Shown: positions 36,436 to 45,791 of the stretch, piece after piece
Position numbering within the stretch: the stretch's first letter is position 1
Layout of the letters: each line of letters begins with the position of its first letter
Assembly: GCF_028331445.1 (NCBI RefSeq)
Contig: NZ_JAQMHX010000010.1
Location: 93,982 to 157,981 of the forward strand
DNA length: 64,000 bases
Origin: Candidatus Phyllobacterium onerii
Lineage (GTDB): Bacteria; Pseudomonadota; Alphaproteobacteria; Rhizobiales; Rhizobiaceae
Reading direction: 5' to 3'
Position numbers and translations under genes: made by a program
The notes under the pieces: model-generated
Seen by the model: the letters and a program-made list of their open reading frames with translations, nothing else
Database searches by the model: none
Told to the model about the DNA's origin: nothing

Positions 36436-37295
36436 TGAACGCCCATCCCACTCTGATCGCCGTCGGCGACAATTGTCTTGATGCTTATCTGACCAAACGT
36501 TTTGTCACGGTTGGAGGAAATGCCCTCAATGTTGCGGTGCAGTGGAAGCGGCGAGGGTACAATGCCCGCTATTTTGGTGCCTTGGGGAGTGATGAGGAAG
36601 CGGAGATCATGCTTGCGGCAATCGAGCAGGCAGGCCTCGAGCGAACCGACGTGGAGATAGCTGCCGGCAGTTCAGCGGTGACATTGCTGGGGGATGACGC
36701 GGGCGAGCGGCGTTTCCTGCTCGAGTCGCTCGGTGTCGGCGCCAATTTCTTTCCAAAGTGCGAATATTACGATGAACTGCTCAAAGCCGATTGGGTTCAT
36801 CTCGGCACGAATGCGAACGAAAGTCTGGTGCGCAAGCTCGTGACGGACGGCGTTAAATTCAGCGTCGACCTCTCGACACGCCACCTGGACTTGCCACTGG
36901 ACAACGTCCCACTCGTTTTTGCGTCGGGTCCTGACGATCCTGTCGAACCGGTCAAACCGCTGATCGAAAGGTTCAAGCAAGCAGGTGCTCAGCAGGTGGT
37001 TGTTACATGCGGCAAGCGCGGCTCGTTCTACGATAATGGCAGCGCTCTGTTCTTCGCCGATTCAGTGCCGGTATCCGTTGTTGACACCTGCGGGGCCGGT
37101 GACAGCTTCATCGCGACATTTCTCATATCGCGTTTCTTTGAACGACAGTCCGAGGCTGCCTCGCTGCATCTTTCCGCCATCCGCGCCTCGGAGACCTGCA
37201 CGCATCTTGGCGGGTTCCCGCAAGAAATCATGCCGATTCCGCCATGGCTTCTCGAGAAATACGACGGCGTAGTCCGCACGGCGCAAAGGGATTGA
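36435..37295 (+). CDS. PfkB-family sugar kinase, FrlD-like
   Basis: 286 aa. The N-terminal IAVGDNCLDAYLTKRF...GGNALNVAVQ matches FrlD (fructoselysine 6-kinase), and the C-terminal VDTCGAGDSFIATFL is the PfkB signature with the catalytic Asp. It overlaps the isomerase stop by one base (TAATG) and is followed after two bases by the FAD oxidoreductase gene. It should phosphorylate the imported sugar amine at C6, producing the substrate of the SIS deglycase. Confidence 0.83.
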   Translation: MNAHPTLIAVGDNCLDAYLTKRFVTVGGNALNVAVQWKRRGYNARYFGALGSDEEAEIMLAAIEQAGLERTDVEIAAGSSAVTLLGDDAGERRFLLESLGVGANFFPKCEYYDELLKADWVHLGTNANESLVRKLVTDGVKFSVDLSTRHLDLPLDNVPLVFASGPDDPVEPVKPLIERFKQAGAQQVVVTCGKRGSFYDNGSALFFADSVPVSVVDTCGAGDSFIATFLISRFFERQSEAASLHLSAIRASETCTHLGGFPQEIMPIPPWLLEKYDGVVRTAQRD

Positions 37296-37297
37296 GC

Positions 37298-38701
37298 ATG
37301 AGTAGCATCAAAATGAGACCACCCGTTGTGGCGGCGAAAGAAGATCGTTCCTTTTGGCTGCAGAGTATCGGTGCGGATGCCATCACTCTTCCTCTTCAGG
37401 GCCTCGAGGAATGCGACGTGGCGATCGTCGGTGGAGGCTACGCCGGCCTTTGGACGGCGTTGCGAATAAAGGAGCAGGCACCTGACAAGCGCGTGACGAT
37501 CCTTGAAGCTGATTTTTGCGGTTCGGGCGCTTCGGGCCGGAATGGAGGTCAGGTCCATAGCTGGTTCGCGGAGATTGACATGCTGCGTGACCTTGTGGGC
37601 GATGACGACGCGCTCATGCTTTGTCGGGCCACTGCCGATGCCATCGAGGAACTCAAGTCTCTCCAAGATGCCGGCACCATCGACATGGACTTGCGGCTCG
37701 ATGGCTGGCTATGGACGGCAAGCTCAATCGCCCAGGAGGGCGCCTGGTCGAAGGCATACGATATTTGCCGCACCCTCGGCGAGAAGCGATTCAGGCCCCT
37801 TGAGCGCGCCGAAATCCTGCAACGTACCGGCTCGGCTGCATCGTACCTTGGCATCGTGGAGGACAGGGCGGGGACCGTTCAGCCCGCCAAGCTGGCGGTG
37901 GGTCTGCGCCAGCTTGCGATGTCGAAAGGCGTCATCGTCCATGAACAGAGCCCAGTCGTTGAAATAGTTCCGGGGCGTCCAGCACAGTTGCAAACTGCAC
38001 AGGGCAAATTGTCCGCCAATAATATCGTTCTCGCCGCCAATGCCTGGCTTTCTGCAATACCGGAATTACATCCGTATCTTTACGTGGTCAGCAGTCAGGT
38101 CATCGCGACCGTGCCGGCTGCCGACGTTCTGGATGAGATTAGTTGGGTCGACGGTGCATCAATCTGCGATGCACAGCACCACGTGCTGTACTATCAGCGT
38201 ACGCCCACGGGTCAGGTCATCTTCGGTCGAGGAACCGGCGGCATCACCTATGAAGACCGAATCGGCGCCAGCTTCAACCGCGGCAGAGATAAGGGACACG
38301 ACAATGTGCGCGAGCTGCATCGGGTTTACCCTCAGCTTAAAAACGTCGCCATCCAGCAGGACTGGACCGGCCCCATTGACTGCACAGTCCAGCATCTCCC
38401 CGTTTTTGACCATTTGAGAGACCATCCGAATATCTTTTACGCCATGGGATTCAACGGCACAGGCATCGCACAGACGCCTGTCGCAGGCCGCATCATGGCA
38501 AGTCTTGTGCTGGGCCAAGATAATAACTGGAGCAAATGCGGATTGGTCGGGATTGATCGCCGCACAAAGCTGCCGCCTGAGCCCATACGCTACGTTGGCG
38601 CAAAAATCGTCCGCCGCGCTATTCGACGCAAGAACGATGCGGAGATTGTCAACCAAAAGCCGGATCGTATTACGCGATTTCTCGCTAGCCTGGCTCCTTG
38701 A
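37298..38701 (+). CDS. FAD-dependent oxidoreductase (amine/aminoacid oxidase type) in frl-like operon
   Basis: 467 aa. It has the FAD fold CDVAIVGGGYAGLWTALRI, a covalent/FAD-site-like ADFCGSGASGRNGGQV typical of gamma-glutamylputrescine oxidoreductase and related DAO proteins, and a C-terminal FYAMGFNGTGIAQTPVAGR. The start at 37298 lies two bases after the kinase stop. Canonical frl operons lack such a gene. It may oxidise the amine released by the deglycase, or open an alternative oxidative route for the glycated amine (inference). Confidence 0.82.
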   Translation: MSSIKMRPPVVAAKEDRSFWLQSIGADAITLPLQGLEECDVAIVGGGYAGLWTALRIKEQAPDKRVTILEADFCGSGASGRNGGQVHSWFAEIDMLRDLVGDDDALMLCRATADAIEELKSLQDAGTIDMDLRLDGWLWTASSIAQEGAWSKAYDICRTLGEKRFRPLERAEILQRTGSAASYLGIVEDRAGTVQPAKLAVGLRQLAMSKGVIVHEQSPVVEIVPGRPAQLQTAQGKLSANNIVLAANAWLSAIPELHPYLYVVSSQVIATVPAADVLDEISWVDGASICDAQHHVLYYQRTPTGQVIFGRGTGGITYEDRIGASFNRGRDKGHDNVRELHRVYPQLKNVAIQQDWTGPIDCTVQHLPVFDHLRDHPNIFYAMGFNGTGIAQTPVAGRIMASLVLGQDNNWSKCGLVGIDRRTKLPPEPIRYVGAKIVRRAIRRKNDAEIVNQKPDRITRFLASLAP

Positions 38702-38736
38702 TTACGCGAAAGTGCGAAGCAAAAAGGAATGAAAAA

Positions 38737-39885
38737 ATGGCCGACTTGTCGCTGAGAAATATACGCAAATCCTACGCCAATCTAGAGGTTCTTCACGGGA
38801 TTGACCTTGACATAAGATCTGGTGAGTTCGTCGTCTTTGTCGGCCCTTCGGGTTGCGGGAAATCCACATTGCTCCGCTCCATTGCAGGCCTGGAAACCAT
38901 CACATCCGGCGATCTGATCATCGACGGTGAGCGTATCAATAACGTGGCGCCTTCCAAACGCGGCATCTCGATGGTGTTCCAGTCCTATGCGCTTTATCCA
39001 CATATGACGGTATTTGAAAATATGGCTTTTGGATTGCGCATAGCCGGCCTGTCAAAAGCTGAAATCGACAAGCGGGTGCGCAATGCGGCGGCAATTCTAC
39101 AATTGGATAGCTATTTGCAGAGGCTGCCAAAGGCGCTCTCCGGTGGGCAGAGGCAGCGGGTTGCCATCGGCCGCGCGATAGTGCGTGACCCTCGGGTCTT
39201 TCTGTTCGATGAACCATTGTCCAACCTTGATGCTGCGTTACGCGTAGCCACGCGGATCGAGATCGCGAAGCTGAAGCAAAGCATGCCGAAAGTGACCATG
39301 ATCTATGTAACCCATGATCAGGTCGAAGCCATGACATTGGCGGATCGTATCGTTGTGTTCAAAGACGGCTATATCGAGCAGGTCGGAACGCCTCTCGACC
39401 TATACAAGAATCCAGCCAACCTGTTTGTCGCCCAATTCATAGGCTCCCCCGCAATGAATATATTGGACGGAAAGGTGGAAAGGGATTCAACTGGCAGAGC
39501 AAATTGCTCACTGGACTGCGGCGTCGCTCTCGACCTTGGCTTGCTGCCCGATGGCATTTCAACTGGGGATAGAATCAGCATTGGCATTCGCCCTGAGAAC
39601 ACGCAGATCGCAGAAGCAAAGGCGAATGGCGGAGTGCTTACAGGCATCATCGATTTTGTGGAACACCTCGGCGAAGTACAAATTCTCTATGTCGATGTGC
39701 AGGGCTCCGACCGAAAGTATTTGATCAAGGTTGATGGTACGGGCTCCTACGCCAGGATGAACACGATCCGCTTTACCGCCCGCGCGCAAGACATCCATGT
39801 CTTCGACGCCAACGGCTCTACCATCACAAGACCCGTCTCGCCAACCAAACCAGAAGCCGCGAAAAGTGACGCGACTTTGGGCTAG
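38737..39885 (+). CDS. ABC transporter ATP-binding protein, MalK/UgpC type
   Basis: 382 aa. Walker A GPSGCGKST, Q-loop FQSYALYPHMTV, signature LSGGQRQRV, Walker B RVFLFDEPLSNLDAALR and H-loop VTHDQVEAM are intact. A C-terminal OB-type regulatory domain covers residues ~235-382 (GIRPENTQI). It powers the MalF/MalG-type permeases upstream. It is the last gene of the operon, with 35 bp before it. Confidence 0.9.
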   Translation: MADLSLRNIRKSYANLEVLHGIDLDIRSGEFVVFVGPSGCGKSTLLRSIAGLETITSGDLIIDGERINNVAPSKRGISMVFQSYALYPHMTVFENMAFGLRIAGLSKAEIDKRVRNAAAILQLDSYLQRLPKALSGGQRQRVAIGRAIVRDPRVFLFDEPLSNLDAALRVATRIEIAKLKQSMPKVTMIYVTHDQVEAMTLADRIVVFKDGYIEQVGTPLDLYKNPANLFVAQFIGSPAMNILDGKVERDSTGRANCSLDCGVALDLGLLPDGISTGDRISIGIRPENTQIAEAKANGGVLTGIIDFVEHLGEVQILYVDVQGSDRKYLIKVDGTGSYARMNTIRFTARAQDIHVFDANGSTITRPVSPTKPEAAKSDATLG

Positions 39886-40031
39886 CGCTTTGATTTCTGC
39901 TTAGGCGCAAAGTGGACTATGCTCAAAATGGATGTTCGCGTTCTGTACTTTTAAAGTTGCATAACGTCTCCTATGGAATGCCATTGGATATTGAACTTGC
40001 GGCAGTTATCACTGAATGATAACAGGATGGC

Positions 40032-40392
40032 ATGAGTGCGCGTGACACGAGTCTTGATACCCTGCTCGATCTGGACGGCCAAACAATGTTTGTCGGCCAG
40101 ACGTATTGGGTCAAGTTCGCCGTCAAAGCAGTCACGGTCACGCCGCTACGGCCGCACGGGTTGCGCTATTCATTGACGTTACACGGACCAGGTGGGGAGC
40201 GGCTGGTAGGCTTTGACAATGCTCACGCGATCTCAGCGGTAAGGGCCAAGCCGCAAGTCGACGCAAAAGTACGACCACAAGCACCGTTTCCGGACATTGA
40301 GGCCGTATGAGTACAGTGACGCTGCCACATTGCTGGAAGACTTCTGGAGCGAAGTCGATGGCGTTTTGAAAGAGGTAGGAGTGATCAAATGA
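40032..40392 (+). pseudogene. tumE: TumE-type toxin gene broken by a frameshift
   Basis: The first ~78 codons read as a TumE-family toxin (DTLLDLDGQTMFVG, WVKFAVKAV, RPHGLRYSLTLHGPGGERLVGFDNAHAI). After VDAK (about 40265) the frame is lost and stops at 40310. Shifting one frame restores the family end: YDHKHRFRTLRPYEYSDAATLLEDFW and EVDGVLKEVGVIK, with a TGA at 40390 overlapping the antitoxin start as ATGA. A single indel near 40265 therefore inactivated the toxin, unless it is a sequencing error. The first ATG follows AACAGGATGGC. Confidence 0.78.
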
Positions 40393-40754
40393 CGAAGACG
40401 CTTCATGTTGGTATCGCAAGCTATGAGACGATGAAGAGCCGGACCATGGCGATTGCTCGAGGGCAACTTAAGCCGAAAAAAGACGATCCCAAAGTCTGGT
40501 TCACGTCCATCGAAAGCTTCGCAAAGGTTTTATCCGATCGAAATCGGGCTCTCCTTGAGATGATCGTTAAAGAAAAGCCAGCATCGCTTGCGGAGTTGGA
40601 AACGATGTCGGGACGAGCAAAATCAAATCTAAGCCGAACATTACGAACGATGCAGCGATACGGTTTGGTTGAGTTGGAAAAGGGAAAGGGCGGCAAGCTT
40701 ATCCCCCACGTCACTTATGACCGTATTGCATTGGAGATGCCTGCATACTCCTGA
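40389..40754 (+). CDS. tumA: TumA-type antitoxin, helix-turn-helix protein
   Basis: 121 aa. A winged helix-turn-helix lies in residues ~55-110 (NRALLEMIVKEKPASLAELE, RAKSNLSRTLRTMQRYGLVELEKGKGG). The N-terminus is basic. It begins inside the toxin's restored stop, as in typical TumE-TumA pairs where toxin precedes antitoxin. The antitoxin looks intact while the toxin is frameshifted. It should bind its own promoter DNA. Confidence 0.75.
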   Translation: MTKTLHVGIASYETMKSRTMAIARGQLKPKKDDPKVWFTSIESFAKVLSDRNRALLEMIVKEKPASLAELETMSGRAKSNLSRTLRTMQRYGLVELEKGKGGKLIPHVTYDRIALEMPAYS

Positions 40755-41140
40755 TGTTGCGAAATCATAGCGCTGCCGATGCTCGACAGGACGATTTGAA
40801 TGCGGGCATTTCGTTCCATTCGACAGCGTCAAACAAGAGGTCGTTGGCTCGGATCACACTGATTTGCCTACGAGCGATCCCGGTGGCTTGAACTTTCCAG
40901 GATCAAACGGGCTCTGATGCAATTTTGTGGATTGTAGAACTTCAGGCACCAATCCAAATCGGCAAAAATCCGCTTGGGATTGAACAGACCGAGGGAGTTG
41001 GAAGGACGTCGTCCCTTAGACTTCAAGTCATGACTGTAGGGCCAAAGGCACGCGGCGTTTCGAAGAATTCGTTTGCTGCGATTATTGCGTTTAGTTAATT
41101 ATGGATTATATTCAAAGGAAACAGATAAGGAAAAATAGCC
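40755..41140. other. Interval between two toxin-antitoxin style modules
   Basis: About 385 bp with no convincing gene. The last ~60 bp before 41141 is AT-rich and probably carries the promoter of the next pair. No repeats or insertion-sequence ends are evident. Confidence 0.35.
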
Positions 41141-41593
41141 ATGACGGTCGCACTCACCACAAATCCACCATCCAAAGATGACGTGGAGCTTGCACGCGCA
41201 TCAGGCCAGCGATTGGCTCCTTATGCGCGCAAAGGACTTGCTTTGACATTTCGCGTTCGTGATGCAGAGAACGAAGAAGCTATTGAACTGCCGGCGGGGG
41301 CTGTGAAGCTGCTTATGGCCGTGCTTGAGGACATGGCATCGGGAAGAGCTGTTACAATCGTCCCGCAGAACGCTGAACTGACAACGCAACAGGCCGCTGA
41401 CGTCCTGAACGTATCGCGTCCATTTCTAATTGGCCTGTTGGACGAGAGGAAGCTACCATTCCGCATGGTGGGGACCCATCGCCGTGTTCGTTTCGAAGAT
41501 GTGCTGAACTTCAAAGAGGCGATCGACACGGAACGGCGGAAGGTATTGGGCGAGCTTGCGGTGGAGGCTCAAGAGCTTGGGATGGGATACTAA
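41141..41593 (+). CDS. Excisionase-type helix-turn-helix protein, probable antitoxin of PIN toxin
   Basis: 150 aa. The C-terminal half has a MerR-like/excisionase winged HTH: LTTQQAADVLNVSRPFLIGLLDERKLPFRMVGTHRRVRFEDV. The N-terminal half is probably the toxin-binding part. The stop is three bases before the PIN-domain gene, an arrangement known for this HTH plus PIN pair. It probably represses its own promoter and neutralises the nuclease. Confidence 0.8.
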   Translation: MTVALTTNPPSKDDVELARASGQRLAPYARKGLALTFRVRDAENEEAIELPAGAVKLLMAVLEDMASGRAVTIVPQNAELTTQQAADVLNVSRPFLIGLLDERKLPFRMVGTHRRVRFEDVLNFKEAIDTERRKVLGELAVEAQELGMGY

Positions 41594-41596
41594 GCT

Positions 41597-42166
41597 TTGG
41601 GGACTTTCACTGCCTTCTTGGACGCATCGGTTGTCTATCCGGCTCCCTTGCGCGACCTGCTTTTGGAGCTTGCTGTTTCTGACCTGTATCGCGCCAAATG
41701 GTCGAACACTGTGCATGATGAATGGATCAACGCTTTGCTCAGAAGCAGAGATGATCTTACCAGAGAACGGCTTGAGCGGACCCGCTACCTGATGAACGCC
41801 CATGTGCGCGACGCGCTTGTTACAGATTTTGATCAACTCACTGGCATTCTCCAGTTGCCGGATCCTGATGATCGCCACGTTCTGGCGGCGGCTATTAAGG
41901 GGCGGGCTGATTTGATCGTCACAGCAAATCTCAAGGACTTTCCCCGCAGCGAGCTCGCACCGTGGGGCATTGAAGCTCAACATCCCGATGAGTTCCTAAC
42001 GCACCAGTTCCACCTTTCGCAGCCGCAGTTTCTGGCCGCCGTAAAAGCGGTTCGCTTACGCCTAAAGAACCCGCCGAAGACGGTCGAAGACTACCTTGAT
42101 ACACTTCGCGCACAGGGCCTCTTGGCTACAGTCAACGAGATCCAAGCATTTGATCAGTTCATTTAG
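41597..42166 (+). CDS. PIN-domain ribonuclease, probable toxin
   Basis: 189 aa from a TTG start at 41597, preceded by GGGATGGGA. PIN acidic residues are visible as FLDASVVYP, NTVHDEWIN and LPDPDDRHVLAAA, consistent with a metal-dependent RNase. The C-terminal ~60 residues extend beyond a minimal VapC. TTG is weak but no better start gives the FLDAS motif at the usual distance. It is paired with the HTH protein just upstream. Confidence 0.8.
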   Translation: MGTFTAFLDASVVYPAPLRDLLLELAVSDLYRAKWSNTVHDEWINALLRSRDDLTRERLERTRYLMNAHVRDALVTDFDQLTGILQLPDPDDRHVLAAAIKGRADLIVTANLKDFPRSELAPWGIEAQHPDEFLTHQFHLSQPQFLAAVKAVRLRLKNPPKTVEDYLDTLRAQGLLATVNEIQAFDQFI

Positions 42167-42266
42167 TCGAGGATATTATTGACCTCACAATCTTGAAGCT
42201 GCGGCAGCACAGGCGATGTTCTGGGTTGTGGGTTCTAATTCAAATGCAACGGCGGGGTGGGGCAGG

Positions 42267-42827
42267 CTATTCGGGCAGCGATATAATTTCAACAAGCTGC
42301 TCTCTGAACACTTCGGTCGGGGTTCGGTAGTCGAGACATTTTCGCGGGGTCGTGTTCAGGCGCTCGCAGATTGATCGCACTGATTTGATGGGAAAGGGAC
42401 AAGAGATCGGTGTCGCGCGGCAGGTAACGTCGCACCCTTTTGTTCATGTTCTCAACGGAGCCTTTTTGCCAGGGCGCTTGCGGATCGCAGAACCATGCTT
42501 TCGTTCCCATCCCGGCTCCAGATCGCGCCAGGACACGAACTCGAAGCCCCGGTCGAACGTGATGCTTTGTCTTGCCGAATGCGGAAGCGTTGAAAGTTCA
42601 TTGATTAGACGCCCCATGATCGGTTTCGATTGCCGGTCATTGTTGCGAAACAGGACGGTGTAGCGGCTCTTGCGCTCCACCAGTGTGGCAATGTTTGCAT
42701 GGCCGTATTCCTTGCGAAAGATCATCAAATCACCCTCCCATGTGTGGATACCCCGGGCGATGCAAGGACTTTTTTGGATCGTTCGAACGTGAGATCGGGT
42801 GCGGTCATGTGTCAGGCCTCTGTTCAA
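42267..42827 (-). mobile_element. IS30-family transposase remnant (C-terminal part, frameshifted)
   Basis: Fragments in at least three frames spell the C-terminal DDE region of an IS30 transposase: GIHTWEGDLMIFRKEYGHANIATLVERKSRYTV, HSARQSITFDRGFEF, then in other frames WFCDPQAPWQKGSVENMNKRVRRYLPRD and YRTPTEVFREQLVEIISLPE ending at 42267. The N-terminal DNA-binding part is absent upstream of ~42827. The element is inactive. AT-rich sequence at ~42230-42250 could be its terminal repeat, but the other end is not found. Confidence 0.8.
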
Positions 42828-42999
42828 GCGACCATCTCATGCCGCGGGCCGGTATGGCGATGCGAAGGTCAGGTCCAAATCAATGGCGCGGGCGCGAAGC
42901 CCTCTGGGAATGCCTGGTTTTCCTGACCTCGATCTTGCCGATCTGTTTGTCCTTACTTTCCAACGTCCTCCTCACACCATCGAGGGTGCCTGTTTCGGC

Positions 43000-43330
43000 A
43001 CTAGGCCGAGATAGGCACACCCCGATATTCTTCACCTCTTGTCATCATTGCTCAGATCGCCCGCGCTGTCTTATTCGCAAGTGCAATGGCAACGAGCAAT
43101 CGTGGCTTGCGCTCCAGCATGTGCTGAAGCCACGATCCGTTGGGCGCTCCATTTTTGATCGCCCATCGGATGCGGGTCATCGCACCAATGATCAACAGCC
43201 GCCTGATATCCCGCTGTCCCATTTTCGATGTTCGACCCAGTTTCTGGCGTCCGCCTGTCGATTTCTGGAGCGGCACAAGTCCCAGCCAGGCTGCAAAATC
43301 ACGCCCGCGGCGAAAGCTGTTCATATCCGG
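43000..43330 (-). mobile_element. IS110-family transposase remnant (C-terminal part)
   Basis: On the minus strand FRRGRDFAAWLGLVPLQKST and RQKLGRTSKMGQRDIRRLLI match the transposase IS116/IS110/IS902 C-terminal domain. The reading stops with TGA at 43052, but the same frame continues AMMTRGEEYRG, so a Trp codon has probably become a stop. The N-terminal DEDD part is missing. It abuts the 3' end of the broken pepT gene. Confidence 0.78.
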
Positions 43331-43340
43331 TATCGCGGAT

Positions 43341-44539
43341 TTAGCCCTCCGATTTTCTGGCCGCCAACTTGCAGATCGTCAAGGCCACTTCAAATGACTT
43401 TTCGAAGGCTGGAAGCGGAAGAAATTCGAAGCGGGAATGGAAGTTGTACGCTCCCGTAAAGAAGTTCGGGGTGGGCAGCCCGCGCAACGAAAGCGCAGCT
43501 CCATCGGTTCCGCCGCGCATGGGAACGGGTTTTAGTTGAATGCCTAAGGTCTCCAACGCCGAAAGAAGCAGATTCATTGGGCGATTGTCGCCTCCTAGGT
43601 GATCGTTGATGTTGTGATACTGGTCGCTAATCGTACAGGTGGCTCTTCCTGTCGGATAAAGGGCGCTGATGGCTGCCACGGCTTCTTCGACCACCCGCTT
43701 GCGGCTTTCGAAATCCACCTTGTCGAAATCCCGGATCATTACCGTTAGATGGGCGTCGGTATCGCTCGCTACGAGATTTTTGAACCAGAAATATCCTTCG
43801 CGTCCCGCGGTCTATCCATCGCCATCAAAAGTGGGTTTACCATTACGCCTTTTGCGGACATCGGATGGGCGCTCACGCCAGTGAATGCGATCTCTCCCAT
43901 CGCCGCGTTGAAGTTTTCGAAGACCACCTCGCCCAGTTCGCAGCAGTCGATCCTATAAGCGAAATCACAGGGAAAACGGGTAAGATCGAGCGCCTTAGCG
44001 CCTCGCAACCCGATTTCCTCGTCGGGTACGAAGGCGACACAGACGTCACCATGCGGGCCTATGGTCTCAAGCCCGTTGAGCAGGGTCATGATAACGGTGA
44101 TCGCGGCCTTGTGGTCGGCGCCGAGTACGCTTGTACCATCACTGACGATGATATCCTGCTCTTCCCAGCCGTAGATCTCTGGGTTCTCCTCGATCCGCAG
44201 CCAGACGTCTTTCGCCCGGTTGAGGCAGAGATCCGTTCCCTCAAAGCGCAGGATTTGCGGCTGGATCACTGGAGACAGTCCGACATCGACCGTGTCGAGA
44301 TGCGCGATGAAGCCTATGCGCGGCGCGGCCGGCAGCGAACCACGCTTTGTAGCCGTGACGACGGCATTCTCGTCGATGGTCATATCTGACAGACCAAGTG
44401 CCTGCAACTCGTCATGCAGCAGCGCCGCCAGCCTCGCCTGCCCTGGCGTCGAGGGCAGGGTGGGGGATTTGGCGTCGCTCTGGCTTTCGATTGAAAGGTA
44501 GCGGAAAAACCTCTCGATCAGTTCGTCGCGAAGATCCAT
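43341..44539 (-). pseudogene. pepT: Peptidase T-like gene with internal deletion and frameshift
   Basis: The 5' part (44539 to ~43795) reads as peptidase T: MDLRDELIERFFRYLSIESQ, GFIAHLDTVD with metal-ligand His/Asp, GTSVLGADHKAAIT, VPDEEIGLRGA. After LLMAMD a segment of roughly 15 codons is missing. The frame changes, then REGYFWFKNLVASDTDAHLT resumes and the rest (to 43341) includes PMRGGTDGAALS and a normal C-terminus. Intact PepT is a cytosolic M20 zinc tripeptidase. The deletion makes this copy nonfunctional unless assembly error is involved. Confidence 0.8.
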
Positions 44540-44589
44540 GGCGACCCTCCGTGCTATCAGTTAAATGGGATGCGGTGCCGGGACGGAGA

Positions 44590-45395
44590 CTAACTCACTC
44601 GGAGTATGCCAACGCCATCGACGATAGCTATTTGCGAGCCGAGCTTTTCCGATTGGATCGCGAGCCTGCGCAATATCCTCTCCGCACTGGACCCGGTGGC
44701 AAGATGCGGAACGAGACGCTTCTCGATCGCAGGATCTTGCAGGCCATCCTCTCCACCGACAAGCACGGGATAGAGCGTCAAGCCCGTCAGACGATTGTCG
44801 GAGCCGAACGAGCAGAGGCTGCCGACGCTTTCCCAGACCTCCGTCCGCCGCCAGGCCGATAAGTTCGACCGGGTATGGTAGATGAAATTTCCGAGGCTGT
44901 AGAAGATGGGTTTCCCGCGATAGATTTCGATAGGCTGCAATACCGGCGCGCCGTGGCTGACGAAAATCGACGCGCCAGCATCGATGCATTGCCGAGCGAA
45001 CGCCCCCACCCAATCAGGAACCTTCAGCCAATCCGAAGCCCAGTGGTGGTGGTGAAGATAGGCGATAACGAGGCTGCCTGAATTCGCGGCAGCGGAAATC
45101 ACGTCGAGGTTTCTGGCAGGATCTCCATCGTCGATCCTGACGGTCCGCCCAAATCGGCCCGACCGGCAGAAAATGGTACGTCCGATCCCGACTTCGCTTT
45201 CCGCATCGACGACCGGCCCATCGTCAGGCTGGCTATCGTTGATGAGATCGATGGTGGTGTAGCCGATCCTGTCGCGTATGGCCTGTAGCTGTTCGAAGGC
45301 TTCGCTTTGGACCTCGAGGATCTGCGACAGGTGAAGCCGGTTGACGCCCGGACGTTCGGGGCGATCCTTGCCGCCGTCCGCGTCGCGTATAAGCA
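44590..45395 (-). pseudogene. CapA-family (poly-gamma-glutamate/capsule) metallophosphatase fragment
   Basis: The frame from ~45395 to 44590 carries the C-terminal part of a CapA-like protein: RPGVNRLHLSQILEVQ, SLVIAYLHHHHWASDW, IFVSHGAPVLQPIEIYRGKPIFYSLGNFIYH. These are late CapA motifs; the N-terminal half, including the first metal ligands, is missing. The upstream sequence switches abruptly to an ABC ATPase in another frame, so a recombination or deletion junction lies near 45390. Confidence 0.72.
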
Positions 45396-45765
45396 TTCTC
45401 CGATTTGCCGAAGATGAAATCCGATGGTCCGAAATCCTCCATGCGCCCATCCTTCACGATGCAGACGGCATCGCAAATGTCCTGAACAACCGCGAGGTCG
45501 TGCGAGATGAAGATCATTGAGAGGTTGCTGTCGGTGACCGTCTGTTTGAGAAGGGAAACGATCTCCGCTTGCACGGAGACATCAAGAGCGGACGTCGGTT
45601 CGTCGGCGATGATCAGCGCGGGCCTAGCAAGAAGGGCGCGGGCGATGCAGACACGCTGCTTCTGTCCTCCCGAAAGCTGATGCGGATAACGGGACAACAG
45701 GATGCGCGGAAGACCCATGCGATCGGTCATGTCGGTGATGCGCGACGGTTTTCGATCCAGGCAAA
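45395..45765 (-). pseudogene. Oligopeptide/dipeptide ABC transporter ATPase fragment
   Basis: Only ~120 codons survive: HQLSGGQKQRVCIARALLARPALIIADEPTSALDVSVQAEI, then MIFISHDLAVVQDICDAVCIVKDGR and SDFIFGKSENAYTR. These are the signature, Walker B and H-loop of a DppD/OppD-type ATPase. Walker A and the N-terminus are lost beyond ~45765 and the C-terminus is cut at the capA junction. It is a deletion remnant. Confidence 0.75.
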
Positions 45766-45791
45766 AAAGAGCCGGACTAAAAAAGCCCGGC
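45763..45791 (-). terminator. Terminator-like hairpin with T-run on minus strand
   Basis: Minus strand: GCCGG (from 45791) and CCGGC (to 45771) form a 5-bp GC stem, followed by TCTTTTTT reading to 45763. The loop is T-rich. It would end leftward transcripts from the interval upstream of the ABC ATPase fragment. The stem is short, so confidence is modest. Confidence 0.4.

Noticed and set aside
43052..43054. Natural end of the IS110 transposase
   Set aside because: The same frame continues with the normal family tail after this TGA, so it looks like a nonsense mutation.
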